Shown: positions 20,392 to 30,977, counted from the first letter of the stretch. The stretch: DNA of 64,000 nt from JALOAT01 sp041687015 (GCA_041687015.1 JAWLCT010000015.1:1-64000), one strand, 5' to 3'. Program-made: numbers and translations. The notes: generated from the letters alone by a model not told the origin.

Positions 20392-20886
20392 TTACTCCAA
20401 CCCGTCCAACAGCTCGTCGAGCTTCTCAGGCGTGAGCAGTTCGTAATACTTCTTGCCGAGCTGCAGCATGGGAGCACCCACACAGGCGCCCAGGCACTCC
20501 ACCGTTTTGATGGTGAATTTGCCGTCCGGGGTGGTTTCACCGGCCTTGATGCCGAGGCGTTTCTCCAGATGGGCAACGACCTCCTCGGCACCGCGCAGCA
20601 TGCACGAGATGTTGGTGCACACGCTGATTTTGTGGCGCCCGACCGGCTCGTGCTCATACATCGAATAGAAGGTGGCCACCTCGTAAACGGCGATGGGCGG
20701 CATGCCCAGATAAGCGGCCACGGCATCCATCAATTCGGTGGTCAGCCAGCCGCCGTTCTGCTCCTGCACGATGCGCAAGGCCGCCATGACGGCCGACGAC
20801 TTGCGATCCTGGGGATACTTCGCGATCCAGGTGTCGATCTCGGCGCGCGACTGCGCACTGATCAATTCGGTGTTCCCCTGAGTCAT
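20392..20886 (-). CDS. nuoE: NADH-quinone oxidoreductase subunit E ([2Fe-2S] N1a)
   Basis: NuoE is a thioredoxin-like subunit carrying cluster N1a beside FMN. The four ligands are visible as CTNISC and CLGAC. The 164-residue length is usual. The ATG (20886) shares its A with the end of the nuoD TGA, so the two genes overlap by one base and are probably translationally coupled. Confidence 0.98.
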   Translation of the reverse strand: MTQGNTELISAQSRAEIDTWIAKYPQDRKSSAVMAALRIVQEQNGGWLTTELMDAVAAYLGMPPIAVYEVATFYSMYEHEPVGRHKISVCTNISCMLRGAEEVVAHLEKRLGIKAGETTPDGKFTIKTVECLGACVGAPMLQLGKKYYELLTPEKLDELLDGLE

Positions 20887-22142
20887 CAGCGGTCAATCTC
20901 TCCGAATACGATGTCTTGCGTGCCGATCACGGTCACTACGTCGGCCAGCATGTGTCCGCGAACCATTTCGTCCAGCGCCGCCAGGTGGGCAAAGCCGGGC
21001 GCACGGATTTTCATGCGGTAAGGCTTGTTGGCGCCGTCCGACACCAGATAGATGCCAAACTCACCCTTGGGGTGCTCGACGGCAGCGTAAACCTCGCCCT
21101 CGGGCACGTTGATGCCTTCGCTGAACAGCTTGAAGTGATGGATGAGGGCTTCCATGTCGGCCTTCATCTCGGCACGCGGCGGCGGCGCGACCTTGTGATT
21201 GTCCACCATCACCGGGCCGGGATTCTTGCGCAGCCAGTCCACGCACTGACGGATGATGCGGTTGGACTGACGCATTTCCTCGACGCGCACCAGATAGCGG
21301 TCATAGCTGTCGCCGTTGGTGCCCACGGGAATGTCGAAATCCAACCGGTCATAGACCGCATAGGGCTGCTTCTTGCGCAAGTCCCAGGCGACGCCGGAAC
21401 CGCGCAGCATCGGGCCGGTCAGGCCCAGCTGCAATGCCCGCTCGGGCGACACCACACCGATGCCGACGGTACGCTGCTTCCAGATGCGGTTGTTGGTCAG
21501 CAGGGTTTCGTATTCATCCACGATCCCGGGGAAGCGGTTGGTGAAATCCTCGATGAAGTCCAGCAGCGAGCCCTGGCGGTTGGCGTTGAGCCGTGCGATT
21601 TCCTTTTCACTGTGCCACTTACTGCTGGCCTCGAAGCGCGGCATGGTGTCCGGAAGATCACGATAGACGCCGCCCGGGCGGTAATAGGCCGCATGCAGGC
21701 GTGCGCCCGAAACGGCCTCGTAGCAATCCATGAGATCTTCGCGCTCACGAAAGCAGTAAATGAACATGCTCATGGCGCCCACGTCCAGGGCGTGCGCGCC
21801 GAGCCAAAGCAGGTGGTTCAGGATGCGTGTGATCTCATCGAACATCACACGGATGTACTGGGCACGGACGGGGGCTTCGATGCCGAGCAGCTTTTCGATG
21901 GCCAGCACATAGGCGTGCTCATTGCACATCATGGACACGTAATCGAGACGGTCCATGTAAGGCAGGCCTTGCACGTAATGCTTGTGTTCGGCCAGCTTCT
22001 CCGTGGCGCGATGCAGCAGGCCGATATGCGGATCGGCACGCTCGATGACCTCGCCATCCATTTCCAGCACCAGGCGCAGCACGCCGTGGGCCGCCGGATG
22101 CTGCGGGCCGAAGTTCATGGTGAGGTTGCGAATTTCAGGCAC
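20886..22142 (-). CDS. nuoD: NADH-quinone oxidoreductase subunit D
   Basis: NuoD is the 49-kDa subunit lining the quinone site together with NuoB. The 418-residue product opens PEIRNLTMNFGPQHPAAHG, with the conserved HRATEKLAEHKHYVQGLPYMDRLDY region and the C-terminal DIVFGEIDR. The start is GTG at 22142 with AAGGAGAGG upstream. It overlaps nuoC by 8 bp. nuoC and nuoD are separate genes here, unlike the fused nuoCD of E. coli. Confidence 0.98.
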   Translation of the reverse strand: MPEIRNLTMNFGPQHPAAHGVLRLVLEMDGEVIERADPHIGLLHRATEKLAEHKHYVQGLPYMDRLDYVSMMCNEHAYVLAIEKLLGIEAPVRAQYIRVMFDEITRILNHLLWLGAHALDVGAMSMFIYCFREREDLMDCYEAVSGARLHAAYYRPGGVYRDLPDTMPRFEASSKWHSEKEIARLNANRQGSLLDFIEDFTNRFPGIVDEYETLLTNNRIWKQRTVGIGVVSPERALQLGLTGPMLRGSGVAWDLRKKQPYAVYDRLDFDIPVGTNGDSYDRYLVRVEEMRQSNRIIRQCVDWLRKNPGPVMVDNHKVAPPPRAEMKADMEALIHHFKLFSEGINVPEGEVYAAVEHPKGEFGIYLVSDGANKPYRMKIRAPGFAHLAALDEMVRGHMLADVVTVIGTQDIVFGEIDR

Positions 22143-22752
22143 GGCGTTCCTCTCCTTCGCTCGCCTCGTAACGGTGGTCGCGGCGGATTACGCGCGGCAC
22201 GAGCACACGTGGTTCAACGGTAACCGGCTCGTAGACGACGCGTTGTTTTTCGGGGTCGTAACGCATCTCGACGTGGCCCGACAGCGGAAAGTCCTTGCGG
22301 AACGGGTGACCTATGAATCCGTAATCGGTGAGGATGCGCCGCAGATCGGGATGGCCCTCGAAAACGATGCCGAACAGGTCGAAGGCCTCGCGCTCGTACC
22401 AGTTGGCCGAGTTCCACAGATCGACCACGGAATCCACCACGGGCACCTCGCCTTCGGCAAAGGTGCGCACGCGGATGCGCTGGTTGTGGGCCACTGACAG
22501 CAGGTGATAGACGACGCCGAAGCGCGGCCCCTGCCAACGGCCTTCGCCATATTCCAGATAATCGACGCCGCAGAGATCGATGAGCTGATCGAAGCGGAAA
22601 TCCTCCTCGTCGCGCAGCGCGCGGCAGACAGCCAGCAGCTGGGCGCGGGGTACCTCGATGGTCAGTTCACCGTGCTCCAGTTTGCTGGAGCCCAGCACGC
22701 CCCGGAAGCGCTCCTCGACGTGGCCTGCGAGTTTCTTGTAGAAAGCCGACAT
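22135..22752 (-). CDS. nuoC: NADH-quinone oxidoreductase subunit C
   Basis: NuoC is the 30-kDa peripheral subunit. I use ATG 22752 (MSAFYKKLAGHVEERF), giving 205 residues. A longer frame to 22938 would overlap most of the nuoB C-terminus and is not conserved. The family signature ERE.FD.FGI..EGHPDLRRIL is clear, followed by GHPFRKDFPLSGH. It lies 11 bp after nuoB and overlaps nuoD by 8 bp. Confidence 0.97.
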   Translation of the reverse strand: MSAFYKKLAGHVEERFRGVLGSSKLEHGELTIEVPRAQLLAVCRALRDEEDFRFDQLIDLCGVDYLEYGEGRWQGPRFGVVYHLLSVAHNQRIRVRTFAEGEVPVVDSVVDLWNSANWYEREAFDLFGIVFEGHPDLRRILTDYGFIGHPFRKDFPLSGHVEMRYDPEKQRVVYEPVTVEPRVLVPRVIRRDHRYEASEGEERRA

Positions 22753-22763
22753 GGAAGAGCCTC

Positions 22764-23240
22764 TCAACGCGCGATGGTGCTGGTGCGACGGATCTTCTTC
22801 TGCAGTTGCAGGATTCCGTACAGCAGGGCCTCCGCCGTGGGCGGGCAGCCTGGGACATAAACGTCGACGGGAACGATGCGATCGCAACCCCTCACCACCG
22901 AATAGGAGTAGTGGTAATAGCCGCCGCCATTGGCACACGAACCCATGGAAATCACCCAGCGGGGTTCGGCCATCTGGTCATACACCCGGCGCAGCGCCGG
23001 GGCCATTTTGTTGACCAGGGTGCCGGCCACGATCATGACGTCGGACTGACGCGGGCTGGGACGGAAGATGATGCCGAAGCGGTCGAGATCGTAACGGGCC
23101 GCGCCGGCATGCATCATCTCGACGGCACAGCAGGCCAGCCCGAAGGTCATGGGCCACATGGAACCCGTACGAGCCCAGTTGATCAGTTTATCGGCGGAAG
23201 TGGTAATGAAACCCTTCTCGAGGACGCCCTCTATTCCCAT
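22764..23240 (-). CDS. nuoB: NADH-quinone oxidoreductase subunit B (cluster N2)
   Basis: NuoB carries cluster N2, the direct electron donor to quinone. The four ligands are the tandem cysteines in GLACCAVEMM plus those in MGSCANGGGYYHY and VPGCPPTAEALL. The start at ATG 23240 (MGIEGVLEKGFITT) gives 158 residues. The seven-residue upstream extension lies entirely within nuoA. The overlap with nuoA is 10 bp. Confidence 0.98.
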   Translation of the reverse strand: MGIEGVLEKGFITTSADKLINWARTGSMWPMTFGLACCAVEMMHAGAARYDLDRFGIIFRPSPRQSDVMIVAGTLVNKMAPALRRVYDQMAEPRWVISMGSCANGGGYYHYSYSVVRGCDRIVPVDVYVPGCPPTAEALLYGILQLQKKIRRTSTIAR

Positions 23241-23587
23241 TGCAGGGCCCCCTTCTTCCACTCGTAGATGAAGCCAATCACCAGGATGCCGAGGAACAGC
23301 ATCATGGCGCCGAATCCGAACAGGCCGAGTTCACGGAAGGTGATGGCCCAGGGAAACAGGAAGGCAATTTCAAGATCGAAGATGATGAAGAGGATCGCGA
23401 CCAGGTAGTAGCGCACGTCGAACTTCATGCGCGCATGCTCAAAGGCTTCGAAGCCACATTCATAAGCCGCGCGCTTGTGCTTGTCAGGTCGGTGGGGTGC
23501 GAAAACGAAACCCGCGCCCACCGCGGCTACACCGACGAGTACGCCGACCACGAGAAACACGAGTACAGGTAGGTAATTCTCGAGCAT
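23231..23587 (-). CDS. nuoA: NADH-quinone oxidoreductase subunit A
   Basis: NuoA is a three-helix membrane subunit at the heel of complex I and the first gene of the operon. The 118-residue product contains KRAAYECGFEAFEHARMKFDVRYYL split over its conserved loop (cysteine in YECGFE) and IIFDLEIAFLFPWA. A sigma70-like promoter lies 79-108 bp upstream. Confidence 0.98.
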   Translation of the reverse strand: MLENYLPVLVFLVVGVLVGVAAVGAGFVFAPHRPDKHKRAAYECGFEAFEHARMKFDVRYYLVAILFIIFDLEIAFLFPWAITFRELGLFGFGAMMLFLGILVIGFIYEWKKGALQWE

Positions 23588-23636
23588 TCGCTGCCTTTCC
23601 GAAGAATCGCCGGTCGGCCAAAAACTGGCTGGATTC

Positions 23637-23654
23637 CATAAGACCGTTCTTATG
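23637..23654 (-). promoter_or_regulatory. Inverted repeat in the nuo leader
   Basis: A perfect 7-bp inverted repeat (CATAAGA-CCGT-TCTTATG) lies about 12 bp downstream of the predicted nuo -10 box, within the first transcribed bases. It may be an operator or an RNA hairpin. It does not match the FNR, ArcA or Fur consensus as I know them. Confidence 0.4.
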
Positions 23655-23665
23655 ACAGAACCCGG

Positions 23666-23695
23666 AGTCTAGGCGAATGCTTTAAAGGGTGTCAA
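23666..23695 (-). promoter_or_regulatory. Predicted sigma70 promoter of the nuo operon
   Basis: On the minus strand TTGACA (23690-23695, perfect) and TAGACT (23666-23671, 4/6) are 18 bp apart. They lie in the only non-coding gap between tRNA-Leu and nuoA and downstream of a strong terminator, so the nuo genes need their own promoter here. Confidence 0.65.
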
Positions 23696-23782
23696 GCGAG
23701 AGGTGATTGCTTTCCTCTTTTCAATCATATACTTATGAAGGTAAAGAAAATACTGATAGAGAATTCACCGAGAACTTCAGCG

Positions 23783-23809
23783 AAAAAAAAAGCGCCCGCA
23801 AACGGGCGC
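23783..23809 (-). terminator. Rho-independent terminator after tRNA-Leu
   Basis: GCGCCCG (23792-23798) pairs with CGGGCGC (23803-23809) around CAAA. It is followed on the minus strand by U9 (A at 23783-23791). It ends the folP/glmM/tpiA/secG/tRNA-Leu transcript before nuo. Confidence 0.92.
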
Positions 23810-23819
23810 TTTTCATTGT

Positions 23820-23904
23820 TGGTGCGGCCGGTGAGACTCGAACTCACACGGGTTGCCCCACTACCCCCTCAAGATAGCGTGTCTACCAATTCCACCACGG
23901 CCGC
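23820..23904 (-). tRNA. tRNA-Leu (GAG anticodon)
   Basis: An 85-nt class II tRNA with a long variable arm. The anticodon arm is CTATC-TTGAGGG-GGTAG, giving anticodon GAG. The T-loop is TTCGAGT, the acceptor stem GCGGCCG pairs with CGGCCGC, and CCA is encoded. It lies 15 bp after secG, the same secG-tRNA-Leu-nuo order seen in many Proteobacteria. Confidence 0.96.
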
Positions 23905-23918
23905 TTTGTTGTTTTGCC

Positions 23919-24257
23919 TTACTGCCTGGGCGCCGGTACGTCTGCCGGTGCCTGCGGCGCCGCCGGAAGGTCCGGCTGTTGTTGCTGCTGCTGGACAGGA
24001 ACGTCCACCACGCTGCTGCGCGCCGTATTCTGACCCGAGAAATAGGCCAGCGAAAGACTCGTCACGAAAAAGATTGTGGCAAGGATGGCCGTGGCGCGCG
24101 TGAGGAAAGAGGACGCCCCGCGCGAACCGAAAACAGTGGACGAGGCACCGCTGCCGAAGGCCGCACCCATGTCCGCACCTTTACCTTGCTGCAGCAGCAC
24201 CAGGCCGATCAGGCCGATGGCTACAAGCAAATGCACAATCAGAAAAACAGTCTGCAT
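23919..24257 (-). CDS. secG: Preprotein translocase subunit SecG
   Basis: SecG is a two-helix accessory subunit of the SecYEG channel. The 112-residue product has the first helix (VFLIVHLLVAIGLIGLVLLQQ), the conserved QQGKGADMGAAFGSGASSTVFGS split around the loop, and a second helix (ATAILATIFFVTSLSLAY). The C-terminal tail is rich in Gln, Pro and Ala, the usual variable part. It lies 12 bp after tpiA. Confidence 0.97.
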   Translation of the reverse strand: MQTVFLIVHLLVAIGLIGLVLLQQGKGADMGAAFGSGASSTVFGSRGASSFLTRATAILATIFFVTSLSLAYFSGQNTARSSVVDVPVQQQQQQPDLPAAPQAPADVPAPRQ

Positions 24258-24269
24258 TCTCTAACCTGG

Positions 24270-25022
24270 TCAGCGGGCGGCCCGGCAAATGGCCAGGAAT
24301 TCGTCCGCGTTCAAGGAAGCCCCGCCGATGAGGCCTCCGTCGATGTCCGCCTGTCCGAACAGCTCTTCGGCATTGGACGCCTTGACGCTGCCGCCGTAAA
24401 GGATCTGCACCTTCTCGGCCACCGCACCGTCCACCGCGGCAATTCGGCCACGGATGAAGGCATGCACGTCCTGCGCCTGTTGCGGGGTCGCGGTACGTCC
24501 GGTGCCGATGGCCCAAACCGGTTCGTACGCGATGACACTGTCCCGCAGCGCCGCCGCACCTTCGAGCTCGATGACGGCCGCAAGCTGACGCGCCACGACC
24601 GCCTCGGTAACGTTCTTTTCACGCTCTTCGAGCGTCTCGCCCACGCACAGAATGGGCTTCATACCGGCGGCGCGCACCGCGGCGAACTTCTTGGCAACCA
24701 GCAGATCGCCCTCGCCATAGTAACTGCGCCGCTCCGAGTGCCCGACGATGACATAGGCGCACCCCATGTCCTTCAGCATGGCTGCGGAGATCTCGCCTGT
24801 GAACGCACCCGAAGGCTCGTTACTGACGTTCTGCGCACCCAGTGCAATGCGGGTACCACTCAGCGCCGCCGCGACCTGGGGCAGATACACGAAGGGGGGA
24901 CATACGGCCACATCGGCCTTGTCCACTGCTGCGATTCCCGCCTTGATGCCGTCGAGCAACGTTTCGATGCTCGCCTTGGATCCGTTCATTTTCCAATTGC
25001 CGGCTACCAGCGGTTGTCGCAT
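24270..25022 (-). CDS. tpiA: Triose-phosphate isomerase
   Basis: TpiA interconverts dihydroxyacetone phosphate and glyceraldehyde 3-phosphate. The 250-residue TIM barrel has Lys11 (AGNWKMNG), the catalytic His95 (VIVGHSERR) and Glu167 (AYEPVWAIGTG), and the phosphate-binding YGGSV loop. Position between glmM (71 bp upstream) and secG is the common gammaproteobacterial order. Confidence 0.98.
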   Translation of the reverse strand: MRQPLVAGNWKMNGSKASIETLLDGIKAGIAAVDKADVAVCPPFVYLPQVAAALSGTRIALGAQNVSNEPSGAFTGEISAAMLKDMGCAYVIVGHSERRSYYGEGDLLVAKKFAAVRAAGMKPILCVGETLEEREKNVTEAVVARQLAAVIELEGAAALRDSVIAYEPVWAIGTGRTATPQQAQDVHAFIRGRIAAVDGAVAEKVQILYGGSVKASNAEELFGQADIDGGLIGGASLNADEFLAICRAAR

Positions 25023-25093
25023 CCCTTATCCCTCTTGTCGAAGCGAGCGCGAAGATTACAAGGAAGAAACGCAGAAATCAACGAGCAATCGCG

Positions 25094-26455
25094 TTATGAA
25101 GCCGCCTTGCGCTCGCCACCCGCCGCTTCTTCCTCCACGACGGCGGCAAGTTCCGCAGCAAGCCGCTCAACCTGGCTCGCCTCCTTGCCTTCCACCATCA
25201 CACGCATCACCGGTTCGGTGCCCGACGGGCGCAACAGCACGCGGCCGGCAGTGCCCAGTTCGGACTCGGCGTCGTGCACGGCGGCTTTCACCCGCGGCGA
25301 GGCGTCCAGCTTGAACGCACCGGCGAGCCGCACATTGATCATGGTCTGCGGATATTTGGTCACCTCGGAACGCAGCTCGTACAGGGAACGCCCGGAACGC
25401 TGCAGGGCCATGAGTACCTGGAGCGCGGCCACGATGCCGTCGCCGGTCGTCGTCCTGTCCAGGCAGATGATGTGGCCCGAGGACTCACCACCCAGCGTCC
25501 AGCCAAGCGCTTGCAGGCGTTCCATCACATAGCGATCGCCGACCTTGGCGCGTTCGAACGCCACGCCTGCACGTTGCAGCGCGTGCTCCAGCCCCAGGTT
25601 GCTCATGAGCGTGCCCACCACGCCCGGTACCGGCGCCGCCGCCTGACGTTCCCGGGCAATGATGTAGAGCAGTTCGTCGCCGTCCACGACCGTGCCCTGA
25701 TGGTCAACCATAATCACCCGGTCGCCGTCCCCATCGAGTGCGATGCCGAGATCGGCGCGATGCGCGAGCACGGCAGTGCGCAGCGCTGCAGGATGGGTGG
25801 AGCCGCATTCCAGGTTGATGTTCAGGCCGTCCGGTTCGGCGCCCAGGCGAATCACCCGCGCCCCCAGTTCCGAGAACACCGAGGGGGCCACGTGGTAGGT
25901 CGCGCCGTGGGCACAGTCGACGACGAGAGTAAGTCCCTTGAGGGTCATGCCGAGCGGCACCGTGCTCTTGCAGAATTCGATATAGCGCCCTGCGGCATCC
26001 ACCACGCGTTCGGCCTTGCCCAGCTGACCGGACTCCACCATGACCATGTCCTTGTCCAGCTCGGCCTCGATGGCCTGTTCCACCTCGTCGGGCAGCTTGG
26101 TGCCCTCGGCGGAGAAAAACTTGATGCCGTTGTCCTGGAAGGGGTTATGGGAAGCGCTGATGACGATGCCCGCGCTGGCGCGCAGGGTGCGTGTGAGATA
26201 GGCCACCGCCGGCGTCGGCATGGGGCCGAGCAGACGGATGTCGAGGCCGGCAGCGGCAAGGCCCGCCTCCAGGGCCGACTCGAACATGTAGCCGGAAATG
26301 CGCGTGTCCTTGCCGATGACCACTTTGCCGTTGCCACCATTGCCGCGCAGCACGCGCCCGGCGGCCCAGCCAAGCTTGAGAATGAAATCCGGCCGGATCG
26401 GAAACTGCCCGACCGTGCCACGAATACCGTCCGTCCCGAAATACTTTCGTCCCAT
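25094..26455 (-). CDS. glmM: Phosphoglucosamine mutase
   Basis: GlmM converts glucosamine 6-phosphate to glucosamine 1-phosphate on the way to UDP-GlcNAc for peptidoglycan and LPS. The 453-residue protein has the active-site phosphoserine Ser102 in ISASHNPFQDNG, the metal-binding DGDGDR loop, the sugar loop GGESSGH, and the C-terminal phosphate loop RPSGTEPVMRVMVE. It lies 27 bp after folP. Confidence 0.98.
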   Translation of the reverse strand: MGRKYFGTDGIRGTVGQFPIRPDFILKLGWAAGRVLRGNGGNGKVVIGKDTRISGYMFESALEAGLAAAGLDIRLLGPMPTPAVAYLTRTLRASAGIVISASHNPFQDNGIKFFSAEGTKLPDEVEQAIEAELDKDMVMVESGQLGKAERVVDAAGRYIEFCKSTVPLGMTLKGLTLVVDCAHGATYHVAPSVFSELGARVIRLGAEPDGLNINLECGSTHPAALRTAVLAHRADLGIALDGDGDRVIMVDHQGTVVDGDELLYIIARERQAAAPVPGVVGTLMSNLGLEHALQRAGVAFERAKVGDRYVMERLQALGWTLGGESSGHIICLDRTTTGDGIVAALQVLMALQRSGRSLYELRSEVTKYPQTMINVRLAGAFKLDASPRVKAAVHDAESELGTAGRVLLRPSGTEPVMRVMVEGKEASQVERLAAELAAVVEEEAAGGERKAAS

Positions 26456-26482
26456 GTCGCTCTCGCTCAGTTCCTGGTTTTG

Positions 26483-27313
26483 TCAGACGGCTTCCTGCAC
26501 GGCCGCCACCACTTTCATGGCATCGACCGTGGCCTTTACATCATGCACGCGCACGATGGCCGCTCCAAGCCACGCCGCGAGACTCGCCGCCGCCACACTG
26601 CCATGCAGGCGTTCATCCACCGGCGCGCCTGTCAACGCGCCGATCATGGACTTGCGGGAGAGTCCGATGAGCAAGGGCAGGCCCAGGGCGCGCAGTTCGG
26701 GGAGGTGACGTAACAGACTCAGATTGTGATCGACACGCTTGCCGAATCCGAAGCCCGGGTCGAGCAGCAGTTTATCGCGGGGAACACCCGCCTGCACACA
26801 CGCGGCGACGCGCCCGTGCAGGAATTCGCGCACTTCCGCCACCACATCCGTGTAGCTCGGTTGGTGCTGCATGGTCCGCGGTTCACCCTGCATGTGCATG
26901 AGGCAGACGGGCACTTCCAGAGCAGCGGCCGTGGCCAGGGCACCGTCCATGCGTAGAGCATAGACATCGTTGATCAAGCCCGCGCCCGCCGCGACGGCCG
27001 CGCGCATGACATCGGGCTTGCTTGTGTCCACCGATATGACCACAGGCAGCTCGTTACGCAGGCACTCGATCACCGGAATCACGCGTTCGAGTTCCTCATC
27101 CAATGACACAGGCGGTGAACCCGGCCGGGTCGACTCGCCACCGACGTCGATGATCCCCGCCCCCTCTTCCACCATCTGCCGGGCACGAGTGAGCGCCGCG
27201 TCCCGGGCGCGAAAACGCCCGCCATCGGAGAACGAGTCGGGGGTGACGTTGAGGATGCCCATCACGAGCGGGCGGCTGAGATCGAGGATTTGGCCCCGGC
27301 AGTCGAGCAGCAT
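26483..27313 (-). CDS. folP: Dihydropteroate synthase
   Basis: FolP condenses p-aminobenzoate with dihydropterin pyrophosphate in folate synthesis and is the sulfonamide target. Motifs are in order: MGILNVTPDSFSDGG, IIDVGGESTRPG, VVISVDTSKP, NDV, LLLDPGFGFGK, GLSRKSMIG and RVHDV. I prefer ATG 27313 (MLLDCRGQILDLS, 276 residues) over a TTG at 27325. Neither has a strong ribosome-binding site. It lies 156 bp after ftsH, with a palindromic repeat in the gap. Confidence 0.96.
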   Translation of the reverse strand: MLLDCRGQILDLSRPLVMGILNVTPDSFSDGGRFRARDAALTRARQMVEEGAGIIDVGGESTRPGSPPVSLDEELERVIPVIECLRNELPVVISVDTSKPDVMRAAVAAGAGLINDVYALRMDGALATAAALEVPVCLMHMQGEPRTMQHQPSYTDVVAEVREFLHGRVAACVQAGVPRDKLLLDPGFGFGKRVDHNLSLLRHLPELRALGLPLLIGLSRKSMIGALTGAPVDERLHGSVAAASLAAWLGAAIVRVHDVKATVDAMKVVAAVQEAV

Positions 27314-27383
27314 GGATCCGGCCAATGCGTGAAAAGGCGGATTATACCGCCTGCACCAACGATCGAAGAGACAGACGAACGCA

Positions 27384-27444
27384 AAGGCGCAGAGACACAG
27401 AGAATGGCTAGCTTCGGGCCATCCTCTGTGTTTCTGCGCCTCTG
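27384..27444. repeat. Palindromic intergenic repeat (GCAGAGACACAGAG type)
   Basis: Two 26-bp arms (27384-27409 and 27419-27444) form a near-perfect inverted repeat around a 9-nt loop, carrying GGCGCAGAGACACAGAG and its complement. It sits between ftsH and folP with no U tract, so it is not a simple terminator. The ACACAGAG core resembles the CACGGGG units of the other palindromes in the window and may be a related family. Confidence 0.85.
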
Positions 27445-27469
27445 GGTTGGGACTTTTCCCGGGAAGACC

Positions 27470-29371
<1,902 letters not shown>

Positions 29372-29455
29372 GTTGCGGGCCTCGGCAATACTTTGTTCCT
29401 CAAGGGATTTTACCGGCGGGTGACACGGTAATTTCTCAAGGACTTTAGTACGTTA

Positions 29456-30076
29456 CTACACAATATAGTTCCTCGCCAGAAGGTAAACCTCACGCGAGCG
29501 GGGGCGCGATGCCTTGGGCTTGCGTACGATGACCTTGGCGAAATGTTCCTTCAGGCTGCGCATGAAGGGATCGAACCCTTCTCCCTGGAACACTTTGACC
29601 AGCATGTCGCCACCGGGTGCCAGCACCTGCTGGGCCAGATCCAGTGTCAATTCGGCCAGATACATGGCGCGCGGCTGGTCAACCGTCTTCTCCCCGCTGA
29701 TATTGGGTGCCATGTCCGACATTACAAGGTCGACCGGCCGGTCGCCAAGGGCCGCGAGCAAGGCATTCATGACCTCCTCCTCGCGGAAGTCGCCTTGCAG
29801 CACCTCCACATCCGGCAGCGGGTCCATGGGCAGGATGTCCAGCGCCACGACGCGCCCCTGTGGCCCCACCCGGTCGCGGGCGATCTGCGACCAGCCACCC
29901 GGTGCAGCCCCCAAATCGACCACCCGCATGCCACGCCGAAACAGGCGGTCCTTTTCGTCAATCTCCAGCAGCTTGAACACGGCACGGGAGCGATAGCCCA
30001 TCTGCTGGGCACGCTTCACGTACTCGTCGTCGAAATGCTCCTTGAGCCAACGCGCACTGCTTCTGCTACGGGCCAT
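29456..30076 (-). CDS. rlmE: 23S rRNA (uridine(2552)-2'-O)-methyltransferase
   Basis: RlmE (FtsJ/RrmJ) methylates U2552 in the A-loop of 23S rRNA and is heat-induced in E. coli. The 206-residue Rossmann-fold enzyme has the SAM motif VVDLGAAPGGWSQ and the K-D-K-E tetrad: Lys35 (SRAVFKLLEID), Asp in MSDMAPNISG, Lys in LVKVFQGEG and Glu in SREVYLLA. It is divergent from yhbY and upstream of ftsH, the standard gene order. Confidence 0.97.
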   Translation of the reverse strand: MARSRSSARWLKEHFDDEYVKRAQQMGYRSRAVFKLLEIDEKDRLFRRGMRVVDLGAAPGGWSQIARDRVGPQGRVVALDILPMDPLPDVEVLQGDFREEEVMNALLAALGDRPVDLVMSDMAPNISGEKTVDQPRAMYLAELTLDLAQQVLAPGGDMLVKVFQGEGFDPFMRSLKEHFAKVIVRKPKASRPRSREVYLLARNYIV

Positions 30077-30170
30077 ACGTTACCTCGAATCCTCATAAGA
30101 TGCGGCACAGTGACCGTGGGTTCCCTTCCCGGTACACTACGCGGTCCTTTTGATCCTGCCGGAACACGAC

Positions 30171-30458
30171 ATGCTGACCGCGTCCCAAAAACGTCATCTG
30201 CGAAGCCTCGCCCACCCGCTCAAGCCGGTCATCATCATTGGGGCGGACGGGGTGAGCGAAAGCCTGCTGCGCGAAATGGATCGCGCACTCGAGCATCATG
30301 AACTCATCAAGGTGCGGGTAAATGCGGAAGACCGTGAAGACCGCGAGGACATGATTGCGACCATGTGCGAGGCCATGCAAGCCGATCTGGTGCAGCGCAT
30401 CGGCCACATCGCCGTACTCTACCGCCCCGCCAAGGAACCCCGCCTCAAACTGCCCTGA
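30171..30458 (+). CDS. yhbY: RNA-binding protein YhbY (CRM domain)
   Basis: A 95-residue CRM-domain protein associated with ribosome assembly. The family pattern LTASQKRHLRSLAHPLKP and the GADGVSE loop are clear, followed by LEHHELIKVRV. The start is ATG 30171; a frame extension to 30150 adds seven unconserved residues. It is transcribed divergently from rlmE, with 94 bp between the two ATGs, as in many Gammaproteobacteria. Confidence 0.95.
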   Translation: MLTASQKRHLRSLAHPLKPVIIIGADGVSESLLREMDRALEHHELIKVRVNAEDREDREDMIATMCEAMQADLVQRIGHIAVLYRPAKEPRLKLP

Positions 30459-30460
30459 AG

Positions 30461-30535
30461 AAAAAGCATTAACCACGGAGGCCACGGAAAGAATGCATTC
30501 TCTTCACTCCGTGGCCGCCGGCATTCAATCTTTTT
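30461..30535. repeat. Palindromic intergenic repeat, probably a bidirectional terminator
   Basis: AAAAAGCATTAACCACGGAG and CCACGGA on the left pair imperfectly with CTCCGTGGCCGCC...TTTTT on the right. It lies between the convergent yhbY and DUF4149 genes and begins with A5 and ends with T5, so it can terminate both. It shares the AAAGCATTAACCACGG start with the larger palindromes elsewhere in the window. Confidence 0.7.
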
Positions 30536-30977
30536 GTCCGCCCCCACGGCAGGCGCCCGCGACAAGGGCGAGGCCGGCGAGGCTGGTGAGCAGGTAGAGC
30601 ACTGAGGCGGCACCGTGCAGGCGGGCGAATTGGGCCGCCTCGGAACTGCCTTCGGGCAAGCCATTCACCTTCAGGGCGGCCATTTGCGGCTGCAGGCCGA
30701 AGTGCCCCACCGCCACCAGCCCCAGCATGAGGGCAAGCACCCAAAAGCGCCAACCGGGGCGTCCGTGCGAACGGATGAGTTCGCCGATGGCCAGCAGGCT
30801 GCCGACCACCAGACCCAACCAGGCGACGATGGCAAACATGCGGCCCGCCAGTTGGCCCGCCAGCATGCGGTTGTCCAATTCGGCAAACAACACAGGAACC
30901 GCCAGGTAGCCAACGGCCCACAGGGCGCCCACCCAGAGCGTGAGCAACACCCGTTCACCCGCGGTGGTCATCTTCAT
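30525..30977 (-). CDS. DUF4149 domain-containing membrane protein
   Basis: A 150-residue protein with four predicted membrane segments: about 8-29 (LLTLWVGALWAVGYLAVPVL), 47-66, 75-95 and 125-145. I recognise the DUF4149 family (TMEM205-like), of unknown function and often found beside greA/carB in Gammaproteobacteria. The ATG overlaps the greA stop by 4 bp, so it is the distal gene of carA-carB-greA. A second ATG two codons downstream is an alternative start. Confidence 0.85.
   Translation of the reverse strand: MKMTTAGERVLLTLWVGALWAVGYLAVPVLFAELDNRMLAGQLAGRMFAIVAWLGLVVGSLLAIGELIRSHGRPGWRFWVLALMLGLVAVGHFGLQPQMAALKVNGLPEGSSEAAQFARLHGAASVLYLLTSLAGLALVAGACRGGGQKD

Noticed and set aside
29372..29455. 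Sigma32 promoter for ftsH
   Set aside because: CTTGAG occurs twice in the minus-strand gap but no CCCCAT-like -10 follows at the right distance.
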